This document shows, one piece after another, positions 53,485 to 62,435 of a DNA stretch of 62,706 nt. The number at the start of each line of letters is the position of its first letter. Position 1 is the stretch's first letter. The translations under genes were made by a program, and so were the position numbers. Below the pieces are notes generated by a model. It did not search any database and was not told where the DNA came from. It saw nothing but the letters and a program-made list of their open reading frames with translations. The DNA lies in assembly GCA_964409645.1 (NCBI GenBank), contig CAYPEK010000012.1, forward strand, positions 1 to 62,706, given 5' to 3'. This DNA is from CAYPEK01 sp964409645 (GTDB lineage: Bacteria; UBP15; UBA6099).

Positions 53485-54981
53485 TCAGCCTTCTTTTTGC
53501 GAGTTGTACAAGCCGAAACTGCTCAGCGTCGGTCTTATTCGTGATTTGTCAATCGTCAACCTGACCTTCGTAGCAGTCACCGGCTCGAACCTCAGCAGCC
53601 TTTTGTATCCGACCGTCGTCCCGCGCGCTATCTCCTTCCAGCCGGATCCGTCCTGCGATTCGAGCCTGAACTCCTCGACCCTCTGGCCGTCCTTTATATA
53701 TTCCTGAATCATCGCCACGTCAAATGTTTTGGCTCCCCCGAGGTCGAAAACCACACTCGCGGACTCCACACCGTCGTCCGTCGTCCAGTAAGTCTCGTTG
53801 TCACCGTCCGTTATATTTTCCGCCGGATTCTTACCGCCGCCGGCCGATGCGCTCGCTTCCGCTGCCGCGCCACTCGCAAGGTTCTTTTCGAATATCTTCC
53901 CGACAAACGTCCCGAACTGCTTCAGCGACTTAACATCGAATTTGCTGAACAACCCGTTAGTATCGGGTGGGACATTCAGCAGCAATACCGAATTCGCCCC
54001 GACCGAATCGAAATATATGTCCAGCAGCCTCTCGGGCGGTTTCACCATATAATCTTCCGCCCTGTGATAGAACCAGCCCGGCCGAATCGACACGTCCGTC
54101 TCCGCCGGATACCATTTTATTTTTTTGCCTTCCGCTGCGGCTTCCATCAATTTATCTATGCTTCCGATGTCCTGCGCCGTCGCTTCGAACTTCTCCGGCA
54201 CAACACTCCACTCGCTCGCGCGGCCCCTTCCACCTTCGTTTCCGACCCATCTCACATCCGGCCCGTAAATCGCAATCACCGCGTTCGGCTGAAGCTCGTG
54301 CACCAGCTCGAATATCCCCGGAAAATCGTACGGCATATCCTTGCAGCGATTGTCGTGATCCCAGTCGCACGCGCCGTCCATCCATACCTCTGAAATCTCT
54401 CCGTAATTCGTCAGCAACTCGCGCACTTGATTCTTGTAGTAATCATTATAGGCAGCTGTTCCGAACGATTTCTCGTGCCTGTCCCACGGAGAAATATAAA
54501 CACCGAATTTCAAACCGAATTCGCGCGCCGCCTCCGACGCTTCCTTCACGACATCGCCCTTGCCGTCCTTCCACGGGCTGTTCTTGACCGAATGCTCCGT
54601 GTACTGGCTCGGCCAGAGGCAGAACCCGTCATGATGTTTCGCCGTCAGTATCACCAGTTTCGCCCCGGCGTCCTTCAGCGCCTTCATCCACTGACGGGCG
54701 TCCAGCTTCACCGGATTGAAAATCTTCGGATCCTCCGTCCCGTCCCCCCATTCCTTGTTGGTGAACGCATTCACCGTGAAGTGAATGAACGCCGTGACTT
54801 CATACTGTTGCCATGCGTATTGTTGCGGCGATGGAACCACCTGCACCGCCTTTTTTGTAACCTCTTCCCTCGAATCGCCCGGTTCCAGCTTAATCTCATT
54901 CGAGAAGCACCTTATAGTAGCCGCATTTAAAAGCACAAAAACAAGGAGCACATTACAAAGACGACTTATTCTGTTGCTCAT
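53485..54981 (-). CDS. Exported GH29 alpha-L-fucosidase with F5/8C-type domain
   Basis: A signal peptide (LCNVLLVFVLLNAATIRCFS) exports this 498-residue enzyme. The GH29 barrel begins TAFIHFTVNAFTNKEWGDGT, then LVILTAKHHDGFCLW and the nucleophile D202 in EVWMDGACDWDHD. The TAFIHFTVNAF start places it in the branch acting on branched alpha-1,3/1,4-fucosides (GH29-B), in contrast to the cytoplasmic GH29 here. The last 130 residues form a discoidin-like CBM32 domain (ITDGDNETYWTTDDGVES). The ATG at 54981 is spaced properly from GGAG. Confidence 0.94.
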   Translation of the reverse strand: MSNRISRLCNVLLVFVLLNAATIRCFSNEIKLEPGDSREEVTKKAVQVVPSPQQYAWQQYEVTAFIHFTVNAFTNKEWGDGTEDPKIFNPVKLDARQWMKALKDAGAKLVILTAKHHDGFCLWPSQYTEHSVKNSPWKDGKGDVVKEASEAAREFGLKFGVYISPWDRHEKSFGTAAYNDYYKNQVRELLTNYGEISEVWMDGACDWDHDNRCKDMPYDFPGIFELVHELQPNAVIAIYGPDVRWVGNEGGRGRASEWSVVPEKFEATAQDIGSIDKLMEAAAEGKKIKWYPAETDVSIRPGWFYHRAEDYMVKPPERLLDIYFDSVGANSVLLLNVPPDTNGLFSKFDVKSLKQFGTFVGKIFEKNLASGAAAEASASAGGGKNPAENITDGDNETYWTTDDGVESASVVFDLGGAKTFDVAMIQEYIKDGQRVEEFRLESQDGSGWKEIARGTTVGYKRLLRFEPVTATKVRLTIDKSRIRPTLSSFGLYNSQKEG

Positions 54982-55064
54982 TTGCTTCTCCATGAATTCG
55001 CGGAGCCTGTCCAACCGGCTGCATAACGAGGCGTTTCGCCGGTCAATCCGCATAAAAATACGAG

Positions 55065-55277
55065 TTATTTTCTTTTTCCGGCCGGTACAGGTTCGTGCGC
55101 CTTACGGCCGTACACCTTTTCGTACGCCTTGCAATACGGGCACATCCCGCCCTCAATCGTCTTAACAAACCAGAATGAGAATCCCTTCTGCTTCACACGC
55201 GCCCTGCTGCAAACCGGGCATTCGAGACATTTCTTAGCCATCTCACGGTCTTTGTCAGTAATGTTCTTATCCGCCAT
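55065..55277 (-). CDS. Small zinc-ribbon-like protein
   Basis: The 70-residue protein has CLECPVC (C17, C20, C23) and, about 24 residues on, CPYC. Four or five cysteines of this spacing should bind zinc. The tail is basic (KVYGRKAHEPVPAGKRK). I recognise no named family. GGGGG lies before the ATG, and the gene sits between two fucosidase genes on the same strand, with short gaps. A role in nucleic acid or protein binding is possible. Confidence 0.7.
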   Translation of the reverse strand: MADKNITDKDREMAKKCLECPVCSRARVKQKGFSFWFVKTIEGGMCPYCKAYEKVYGRKAHEPVPAGKRK

Positions 55278-55347
55278 AATCCATCCCCCTTGTTAAAATT
55301 CCGGCCCGTCGCGATGATTATAACCGCGTATCGCTTATGTGAAAAGA

Positions 55348-57837
55348 TTATATCTGCGATACGACATACGAATGTCCGCCGATCACATTAAATGAAATCG
55401 CGCCGTTATCATCCCTCCTGATCTCCACCGGCGCGCGGTCGTCCGTCACCCTGATCGTTCCTTTCACTCTCACTCTGCACTTCCCGTCGTATTTTGCTCG
55501 TATCACCGACTTCGAAAGCTTTCCCTCACGCCAGTCGATGTCAACTTCGTAACCGCCACGCGCACGCAGTCCCTTCACATGCCCCGAGGGCCAGTCCTTC
55601 GGCAGCGCCGGCAGCAGCGAAATTTCCCCTTCGTGGCTCTGCATCAGCATCTCGGCGACTCCCGCCGTGAACGAGAAATTTCCGTCGATCTGGAACGGAG
55701 GGTGCGCACCAAGCAGGTTAGGATAAACACCTCCCACATTTACGCCCTCAGTGCCTGTTATTCTCAAATCGTTGCTTATCAGCGTCATCGCGTGGTCCCC
55801 GTCGCCGAGCCTCGCCCACGAGCATATCCGCCATCCGAGCGCCCATCCCGTGCTTATGTCGCCACGCAGTTCAAGCGCCTTTTTCGCCCCGTCCATCAAC
55901 TCAGGCGTGCTGTTGTTTATCAAGCGCCCGGGATAAAGGCTGTACAAAAAAGATATGTGCCGGTGCTGCGGCTCGTCGTCTTCAAAATCCTGACTCCACT
56001 CAAGCAGACGGCCCTCCTTGTTCAGCGGCAGCGGCAACAGTTTGCCTTTCGCTTCTTCGAGCTGCTTTCTGAAACCGGCGTCTATATCGAGTGTCTTCGA
56101 CGCCTCGATCAGGTTTGCGAACGATTCGCTGATCAGCTCCGTGTCCATCGTGCTCGACACGCTGATCGCCGCCGCCGGACGCCCGTTCGTAACAAAAATG
56201 TACTTCTGCTTCTTCTGGCCCGGAAGCACGAATTTGTGCTCCGGCGATGTCGATGGGTTCGTGACAAGATGCCCCTTGCCGTCGTCTATCAGCCAGTCGA
56301 GAAGAAATTCCGCGGCACCCTTCATCAGGGGATAAGCAGTCTCACGCAAAAACTTTTCGTCTCCGGTATATAGATAATGCTCCCACAGATGCGTTGTGAG
56401 CCACGGCGCTGACATCGGCCACATCGCCCACACCGCGTCTCCCTCGCCGAAATTACCCGGCGGCGCCGTCTGCCTCCACAAGTCGCTGTTGTGATGCGCA
56501 ACCCAGCCGCGAGCGCCGTAATTTATGCGGGCGGTTTTCGCGCCCTCGATCGACAGCTCCTTAATAAACCTGAACAGCGGTTCGTGACATTCCGACAGAT
56601 TTGCCACCTCGGCCGGCCAGTAATTCATCTCCGTGTTTATGTTCGTCGTGTAATTGCTGCTCCACGGCGGCCTCAACAAATCGTTCCAGATACCCTGAAG
56701 ATTCGCCGGCTGCCCGCCCGGTCGCGAACTCGATATCAGCAGATACCGTCCGAACTGGAACATCAGCGTCACCAGCTCGGGGTCCTTCGCACCGAACTGC
56801 GCAACCCGCCAATCGGTCGGCACCTCATTTGACTGTTCCGACATACTCCCCAAATCGAGCTCCACTCGGTTGAACAGATTCCGGTAATCCTTCACGTGCG
56901 CGGCAAGCAGACTTGCATAACTTTTTTTTGCCGCGCTATCGAGATATTTCTTTGCAATTTTCGACGGGTCTTTTCCGTTCAGCCCGGGGGACATCTCGAA
57001 TCCGTTAAAACTCGTTCCCGCACTGAGAATCAACACAACAGAGTCCGCTTCTCTCACGTGAATTCCGTTGGAGTCCGCCTTCGCAAAACCGCCCTCCGGT
57101 ATCGCCTTCACGCGAACTTCAAAATTCATTCCCTCGCCGTTTTCGTCATCTGCGTAAGTCACCGGCTCGCCTCCCTGCCGGTAGTTCGGGTCAACACTCT
57201 TCGGTGCTTTCCCCTTCATGATAATCGTGTCGCCCCGGCCGCTCGTCTTGTATCTGAGCAGACTGTCCAGCGTCGCATCGAAATTCACACTCCCGCGCAC
57301 GTCCGCGCTTATGCGTACCACTATAACCTGATCCGGATACGACGCGAACACTTCCCTTGTGTAGTTGACCCATTTGTTCTCATACTTCGTAATCGCAACC
57401 GCATCGTTTAGGTCCAGTTCCCTGCTGTACACTTCGGATTCCGATCCGTGGTCAAATTTAATATTCAGGTTGCCCATCGGCATATACGACTGCGTGTATG
57501 GCCCCTGCATCTTCTTCGACTCGATATCCGCCTCGGCGAACTTGCCCTCGAACGCGAGTTTGCGAACCTTCTCCAACGCTTCCTTCGCACCGGGATTGTT
57601 CCAATCCCTCGGGCCGCCGGACCAAAGCGTATTCTCGTTAAATTGAATCCGTTCCGTTTCCACGCCGCCGAAAACCATCGCCCCGAGCCGCCCGTTGCCT
57701 ATCGGCAGCGCCTCCACCCATTTCCCAGCGGGCGACGCGTAGTACAACTTCAGTTCACCCGCCGTAGCGGAAATAGTTCCGAAAAATACGGACGCCGCAA
57801 ACGCGATCACTGAGGTGAGTATGATCGAGTGCTTCAT
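55348..57837 (-). CDS. Exported GH95 alpha-L-fucosidase
   Basis: A signal peptide (SIILTSVIAFAASVFFGT) precedes the GH95 domains: N-terminal beta region (LKLYYASPAGKWVEALPIGN, GRLGAMVFGG), then the (alpha/alpha)6 barrel. N399 and N401 in TTNINTEMNYWPAE match the base-activating Asn pair of Bifidobacterium AfcA, E533 in TSPEHKF the acid, and WARLGDGDHA the base region. GH95 inverts alpha-1,2-fucosides as in H antigens, milk glycans and xyloglucan; some members cleave alpha-galactosides. Length 829. The ATG is chosen for its GGGGGTG site. Confidence 0.95.
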   Translation of the reverse strand: MKHSIILTSVIAFAASVFFGTISATAGELKLYYASPAGKWVEALPIGNGRLGAMVFGGVETERIQFNENTLWSGGPRDWNNPGAKEALEKVRKLAFEGKFAEADIESKKMQGPYTQSYMPMGNLNIKFDHGSESEVYSRELDLNDAVAITKYENKWVNYTREVFASYPDQVIVVRISADVRGSVNFDATLDSLLRYKTSGRGDTIIMKGKAPKSVDPNYRQGGEPVTYADDENGEGMNFEVRVKAIPEGGFAKADSNGIHVREADSVVLILSAGTSFNGFEMSPGLNGKDPSKIAKKYLDSAAKKSYASLLAAHVKDYRNLFNRVELDLGSMSEQSNEVPTDWRVAQFGAKDPELVTLMFQFGRYLLISSSRPGGQPANLQGIWNDLLRPPWSSNYTTNINTEMNYWPAEVANLSECHEPLFRFIKELSIEGAKTARINYGARGWVAHHNSDLWRQTAPPGNFGEGDAVWAMWPMSAPWLTTHLWEHYLYTGDEKFLRETAYPLMKGAAEFLLDWLIDDGKGHLVTNPSTSPEHKFVLPGQKKQKYIFVTNGRPAAAISVSSTMDTELISESFANLIEASKTLDIDAGFRKQLEEAKGKLLPLPLNKEGRLLEWSQDFEDDEPQHRHISFLYSLYPGRLINNSTPELMDGAKKALELRGDISTGWALGWRICSWARLGDGDHAMTLISNDLRITGTEGVNVGGVYPNLLGAHPPFQIDGNFSFTAGVAEMLMQSHEGEISLLPALPKDWPSGHVKGLRARGGYEVDIDWREGKLSKSVIRAKYDGKCRVRVKGTIRVTDDRAPVEIRRDDNGAISFNVIGGHSYVVSQI

Positions 57838-57908
57838 GGGAACACCCCCGGTCAAAATTTAATTTTGCTAAATATATTCGATCGGCTTCGCTACAGATAC
57901 AACTTACC

Positions 57909-58406
57909 TTATGCGAACCACTTCAACGCCAACTCTATCGCGAATCTGCCGACTATGAGTACGATGTAATACCTGACAATTTTTCCCGCCAAAGCTATGT
58001 AAAAGAACTTTGAATATTTCATTTTTGTCATGCCTGATGCTATCGATGCCGCCGAGACCGGCGGTATGCTCGTTATGCACGCCAGAAGAAGAACCGCATC
58101 CCTCGCCTTGTTGAACTTTTCAAAATCGAATTCGTCGATCTTCTTCTTGAGCTTCCCGCTAACCTTAAGCGCGCCGGTTCCCATATAGTAATATATCGTG
58201 CTTCCGCCGTTGCTCCCGATCGCCATCACCACCGGCAGCAGCCACGGAAAGCTCGTCGCGTATTTCGATATGTTAAGGGTATGCCCAAACAGGTGCACCG
58301 GCACCTTGTCCATGTTGGCGAGCACGAGTAAAATCACTTCCGACGGAAGGAAAATTATAATACTCGAAATGAACGCCAACACCGGCGCGATTATATAAGC
58401 GAACAT
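57909..58406 (-). CDS. YqaA/DedA-family (VTT domain) membrane protein
   Basis: The 165-residue protein has four to five hydrophobic segments and the conserved VMAIGSNGGSTIYYYMGTGAL loop, IGSVLGSTFGYYLG-like, that marks the VTT/DedA superfamily. The segment LACITSIPPVSAASIASGMTKMKYSKF matches the second re-entrant loop. DedA relatives recycle undecaprenyl phosphate or scramble phospholipids; the YqaA branch is less well understood. It follows the ThDP enzyme gene by 32 bases on the minus strand. Confidence 0.85.
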   Translation of the reverse strand: MFAYIIAPVLAFISSIIIFLPSEVILLVLANMDKVPVHLFGHTLNISKYATSFPWLLPVVMAIGSNGGSTIYYYMGTGALKVSGKLKKKIDEFDFEKFNKARDAVLLLACITSIPPVSAASIASGMTKMKYSKFFYIALAGKIVRYYIVLIVGRFAIELALKWFA

Positions 58407-58438
58407 TAAAACCTATGTCCCGTCAAACGCCGCGACAG

Positions 58439-60145
58439 TTATTTCGTCGAGTGCGTCGCCGCCCACACATCCGACCCCGGAGGCGCTGCATTTGCTTCCG
58501 CATCGACAACCACGTGGATCACCGCCGGCGCATCAGCTTCCATAGCCGCCTTCAGCGCGGGCTCCAGTTCTTCCACCTTCTGAACGTAAGCGTTGAAACA
58601 CCCGATCGCATCCGCGATCTTGTCGTATCTCACCGGCGCGTGTTCGCAGTTCACATAATACTCATTCGTTCCGAAACACCGGCTCTGGGCTGTCTTTTCC
58701 ATACCCCAAGCCGTATCAACCGCGACCACCACGATTATTTTCACATTGTTCCGCTTCGCCGTTTCGAGCTCCTGCATATTGAAACCGAACGCTCCGTCGC
58801 CGCTTATCAGGCACACCGTCTTTTCCGGCTTCGCCAGCTTTGCGCCGATCGCGAACGGAACTCCCGTTCCGAGATGTCCGAAATCGCCCGTCCACAGCAG
58901 CGTCCTCGGGCCGTAAAATCTGTTGAAGAACGAACTCCACAGCGACGTGTTCCCGCCGTCGTGGCAGAATATCGTGTCCTTCGGGAAAAACGCGCGCAGC
59001 CTCGTAACAAGCTCACCCGTCACGACCGGAGACTTTCCCGTCACGAACTTCGAGTTCAGGTCCATCTCTCCCATCATAATCAGGTCGCGGTACTGCTTGA
59101 CCTTCGGATGCTCCGCCCGTTTCGGTGTCAGCTTCTTCACCGCCTCCAGCATCTGCTTCAGAACGACCTTGCAGTTGCCTAACAGCACCATATCCGCCTT
59201 CTTATTTACGTTGATGCACTCAGAAGCAATGTGGTTGTGGATCAGCTTCTGTTTCGGGCCCCACAGCGGCGGCTTCCCGAAAAAGTCCAGTTCGCCGAAC
59301 TTGCAGCCCACCGCGAACACAACATCCGACTGGCTCAGCGCCGCGCGCGCCAGCATCGCCACCGGCGGCACGCACTGCGGATGGTCCTCCGGCATCGCGC
59401 CCCTTGCCGTCGGCGACTCGCTCACCGGTATGCCGAGATATTCCGCGAGTTCCACCAGTTCCGGCGTCGCGTCGCTCTTCCACACCGCCGCGCCCGCATG
59501 TATCATCGGCTCCTTAGCGTTCACAAGCATCTCCGCCGCCTTGGCGACGTCCGCTTCCAGCGCTCCGCACATTCCAAGCGTTTCATAAACCGATTCACAC
59601 GGCGCAACCGTTCCTTCAGGTTTCCGTGAGTTCAGCAGATCCTCCGGAAAATCCAGATGCACCGGACCGGGAATCCCGCTCAGCGCCGTCCGGAACGCAA
59701 GCGTTACCAGCTCCGGTATGCGCTCCCAGCTCGTGACCAACGCACTGAATTTCGTTATCGGCTTGAACGTCGCCACTTGATCGTACACCTGCATACCGCC
59801 GCGCGCCGGGCTTATCAGGTCCGTCCTGCGCGATGTCGTCAGTACTATCATCGGAATATTTTCCGCATGTGCCGTTATCACACCTGAAATCAGGTTCGCC
59901 GCGCCCGGGCCCGCGCCCGCTATCACAACACCCGGCTTGCCCGTCATGCGCGCCATCGCGTCCGCCATGTGCGCTCCGGCCGCCTCATGCCTCATGGTCA
60001 CGAATCGTAGGTTTCTTTCCTCGCCGTGAAAGTGTGTCCACTTAAACATAATGTTGAACCCGCCATCGGGAATACCGTAAATGATATTGACCCCTTGATT
60101 GGCAAGGCATTCCATCAAAAGTTCTCCGCCCGCAATGTCAGCCAT
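58439..60145 (-). CDS. Solitary ThDP-dependent enzyme, acetolactate-synthase-like
   Basis: The 568-residue protein has all three domains of the family: N-terminal PYR domain with catalytic E54 in TMRHEAAGAHMADAMA, the central domain, and the PP domain with GDGAFGFNMQELETA and VAVDTAWGMEK. The usual GNDAAWG reads AVDTAWG, so the Asn is Val, while the Asp that should bind Mg is kept. Family members include acetolactate synthase, sulfoacetaldehyde acetyltransferase and oxalyl-CoA decarboxylase. No regulatory subunit gene adjoins, which argues against amino acid synthesis. AAGGAGA precedes the ATG. Confidence 0.87.
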   Translation of the reverse strand: MADIAGGELLMECLANQGVNIIYGIPDGGFNIMFKWTHFHGEERNLRFVTMRHEAAGAHMADAMARMTGKPGVVIAGAGPGAANLISGVITAHAENIPMIVLTTSRRTDLISPARGGMQVYDQVATFKPITKFSALVTSWERIPELVTLAFRTALSGIPGPVHLDFPEDLLNSRKPEGTVAPCESVYETLGMCGALEADVAKAAEMLVNAKEPMIHAGAAVWKSDATPELVELAEYLGIPVSESPTARGAMPEDHPQCVPPVAMLARAALSQSDVVFAVGCKFGELDFFGKPPLWGPKQKLIHNHIASECINVNKKADMVLLGNCKVVLKQMLEAVKKLTPKRAEHPKVKQYRDLIMMGEMDLNSKFVTGKSPVVTGELVTRLRAFFPKDTIFCHDGGNTSLWSSFFNRFYGPRTLLWTGDFGHLGTGVPFAIGAKLAKPEKTVCLISGDGAFGFNMQELETAKRNNVKIIVVVAVDTAWGMEKTAQSRCFGTNEYYVNCEHAPVRYDKIADAIGCFNAYVQKVEELEPALKAAMEADAPAVIHVVVDAEANAAPPGSDVWAATHSTK

Positions 60146-60263
60146 GAGTTTCTCCTTATTTATTATTTACTAATCATTTGAACTATTTTTATTAAGACTG
60201 CTCCCTATGTCAAGGAAACATCCAATCATCCGGGTGTTTTTTATTCATTTTTTCTTCGTCTAA

Positions 60264-60272
60264 TGCTATAAT
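60264..60272 (+). promoter_or_regulatory. Extended -10 promoter for the MFS gene
   Basis: TGCTATAAT at 60264-60272 is an extended -10 element, about 69 bases before the proposed start. There is no clear -35. Confidence 0.45.
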
Positions 60273-60340
60273 TCCTTAATCACCTCTGCGAATGCATCCT
60301 CGGTATTCATAGAATTTTTTGCGTAAAAAAACTCGGACTG

Positions 60341-61582
60341 TTGACCTTGGTCGCTGAAAACAGGGAGAAAAAATACCTCGCCGGACTGATGGCATTCCTT
60401 TGCGTCGCCACATTCCTCGAAGGCTTCGATTTCTTCATCGTCAGTCTCATCATCGACCTTTTCTCAAAAGATTTCGGCATCTCGAACAAGACCGCACTTT
60501 TCGGCGTCGCGATCATAAACATAGGCGCGATCCTCGGTTTCTTCCTTGTCCGCCTCGGCGACCGCATCGGCAGAAAGCCTCTGTTTGTAATGGGACTCGC
60601 CGGCTTCGGCCTGATGAGTCTCGCAACATCTTTCAGCGCCAACTTCTACATGTACATTGCGCTCCAGTTCGTCACCAAAATGTTTCTCGTAACCGAGTTC
60701 AACATCGCGATTGTGATGGTTGCCGAGGAATTTCCGTCGCACGTCCGGGGGACTGCCGTAAGCGTCCTCGAAGTGGCGGGCGGCCTCGGCGGCGGCGCGG
60801 CAATGCTGATCAGTAAATACGTGCTGGCGGCGCACGGCTGGCGCGGCATGTACTGGATCGGCGGCGCGCCCCTCATCGTCGCACCTTTTGCATTCCTTTA
60901 TTTAAAAGAAACACTCCACTTCATAAACATAAAAGAAAAAGGCGAGAATCGCGCACGGGCCCTGTTTCATATCTGGACCACACCAAGCGCCCCGAAGGCG
61001 CTCCTCGCCGGCTCCCTCTGGTTCCTCTGCTACATCTGCTACGCCGGCCTCATCTATCACTGGGTGCTTTTTGCCACAACCGAGCGCGGCTGGACACACG
61101 CACAGGTCGGATTCCCGATGTTCGTCGCGTCAACATTAGGAATGCTCGGCTATATTGTAAGCGGGGCAATGATGGACAAAATCGGGCGGCGGAAAACCGG
61201 CGTTTTCTTCTTCCTTATGAGCGCGGTGTCGCTCGCAACCGCGTTTACCGCGCACGGGTCTATGATGATGCCGACACTCATCGCCGCCGTCTTCTTCATC
61301 TTCGCGCTGCTGCCGGTTTGCAGCACCTACAACGCCGAACTTTTTCCGACCGAACTCCGCGCGGACGCCTCCGCATGGTGTAACTTTCTCATGGGCCGAC
61401 CCGCTCAAGTCGCCGCGCCGTCCATCGTCGCATTAATCAGTACATTCGCCGGCGGCATCGGCAACGCCGTCGCACTTCTTTCGATTGCGCCTTTCATCGC
61501 GGCGTTTATTGTTTTAAAATACCTTCCTGAGACAAAAGGAATCAGCCTGCATTTCTCACCAATGCAGGTGGAAGCCGAATAA
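60341..61582 (+). CDS. MFS transporter, sugar-porter-like
   Basis: The 413-residue protein has 12 predicted membrane helices, MFS motif A as RLGDRIGRKPL between helices 2 and 3, and a second copy MMDKIGRRKTG after helix 8. FDFFIVSLIIDLF in helix 1 carries the charged residue common in aromatic-acid and sugar porters. It would be a proton-coupled importer. The start is a TTG with only weak ribosome binding sequence; an internal ATG at 60389 would cut helix 1. The SDR gene follows after 28 bases, so both may belong to one operon. Confidence 0.87.
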   Translation: MTLVAENREKKYLAGLMAFLCVATFLEGFDFFIVSLIIDLFSKDFGISNKTALFGVAIINIGAILGFFLVRLGDRIGRKPLFVMGLAGFGLMSLATSFSANFYMYIALQFVTKMFLVTEFNIAIVMVAEEFPSHVRGTAVSVLEVAGGLGGGAAMLISKYVLAAHGWRGMYWIGGAPLIVAPFAFLYLKETLHFINIKEKGENRARALFHIWTTPSAPKALLAGSLWFLCYICYAGLIYHWVLFATTERGWTHAQVGFPMFVASTLGMLGYIVSGAMMDKIGRRKTGVFFFLMSAVSLATAFTAHGSMMMPTLIAAVFFIFALLPVCSTYNAELFPTELRADASAWCNFLMGRPAQVAAPSIVALISTFAGGIGNAVALLSIAPFIAAFIVLKYLPETKGISLHFSPMQVEAE

Positions 61583-61610
61583 CAAGCGAAAGGATGGAAC
61601 CTGCGGAACC

Positions 61611-62435
61611 ATGAGCGGCCTACTTGGAAAAACAGCAATCGTAACCGGAGCATCAAAGGAACGCGGCATCGGGCGCGCAATCGCCCTCCGACTCGCGAAA
61701 GACGGCGCGGACGTCGTCGTCGCGGACTTATGCAAAGACATGGGCGAGAAGGATCAGATATGGAACGGCCTTCAGGCCCGCGTCGCGGAAATCGAATCGC
61801 TCGGCAGAAAAGCCGCGGCCTTCAACGTTGACATCACCGATGAAAAAATGGTTGCTGATATGATAAACGGCATCAAGGAGAAATTCGGCCGCCTCGACAT
61901 CGTCGTCAACAACGCCGGAACCGCCGCGGGAATCAACCTATCGTACATGCTCTCCCCCGCCGACTGGCGAAAAGCCATAGACATCAACCTCACGGGCACA
62001 TTCATCGTCTCACGCGCCGCCGCACAGTACATGACGAAACTCAAAAACGGCGGCTGCATCATCAACATGGCTTCGTGGCGCGGTTTCGCGCCCGCAATGT
62101 TCATGGGCGTCTATTGCGCGTCGAAAGCGGCGGTCATTTCGCTCACGCAGGTCATGGCTCTCGAACTCGCGCACTATAACATCCGCGTCAACGCCATCTG
62201 CCCGGGCAAAGTTGACACCGACATGGAACGCTGGGGCTGGGAACTCAAAGCCGGCGCGGGCGGCAAATCAATCGAAGATGTGATTGAAGAAGAAAAGAAA
62301 AAGATACCACTCGGCAGAATAGCCGCTCCGGAAGATGTCGCGGGCCTCGCCGCCTTCCTCGCATCCGACGAAGGCTCCTACATCACTGGCGAAGCCATTC
62401 CCTTCACCGGCGGCATGACCCTCGTCAGGGTTTGA
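61611..62435 (+). CDS. Short-chain dehydrogenase/reductase
   Basis: The 274-residue classical SDR has the cofactor motif TGASKERGIGRAIAL near residue 13, NNAG, the catalytic Ser in INMASWRG and YCASKAA (YxxxK). The C-terminus ends GGMTLVRV. The acidic residue after strand beta2 (VVVADL) indicates NAD(H). Substrates of this group include sugars, polyols and 3-oxoacyl compounds. It is downstream of the MFS gene and may oxidise the imported compound. It is convergent with the HIT gene, overlapping it by 11 bases. Confidence 0.92.
   Translation: MSGLLGKTAIVTGASKERGIGRAIALRLAKDGADVVVADLCKDMGEKDQIWNGLQARVAEIESLGRKAAAFNVDITDEKMVADMINGIKEKFGRLDIVVNNAGTAAGINLSYMLSPADWRKAIDINLTGTFIVSRAAAQYMTKLKNGGCIINMASWRGFAPAMFMGVYCASKAAVISLTQVMALELAHYNIRVNAICPGKVDTDMERWGWELKAGAGGKSIEDVIEEEKKKIPLGRIAAPEDVAGLAAFLASDEGSYITGEAIPFTGGMTLVRV

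Noticed and set aside
26301..57837. Fucoidan or sulfated-polysaccharide utilisation locus
   Set aside because: Fucosidases are abundant, but no sulfatase, anaerobic sulfatase-maturating enzyme or fucoidanase family is present.
26301..57837. Bacteroidetes-type PUL
   Set aside because: No SusC/SusD-like pair, TonB receptor or hybrid two-component regulator is seen in the island.
58439..60145. Loss of ThDP/Mg binding in the ALS-like enzyme
   Set aside because: The Asn of GNDAAWG is Val, but the Asp at the metal-ligand position, the GDG motif and catalytic E54 are kept, so activity is still likely.
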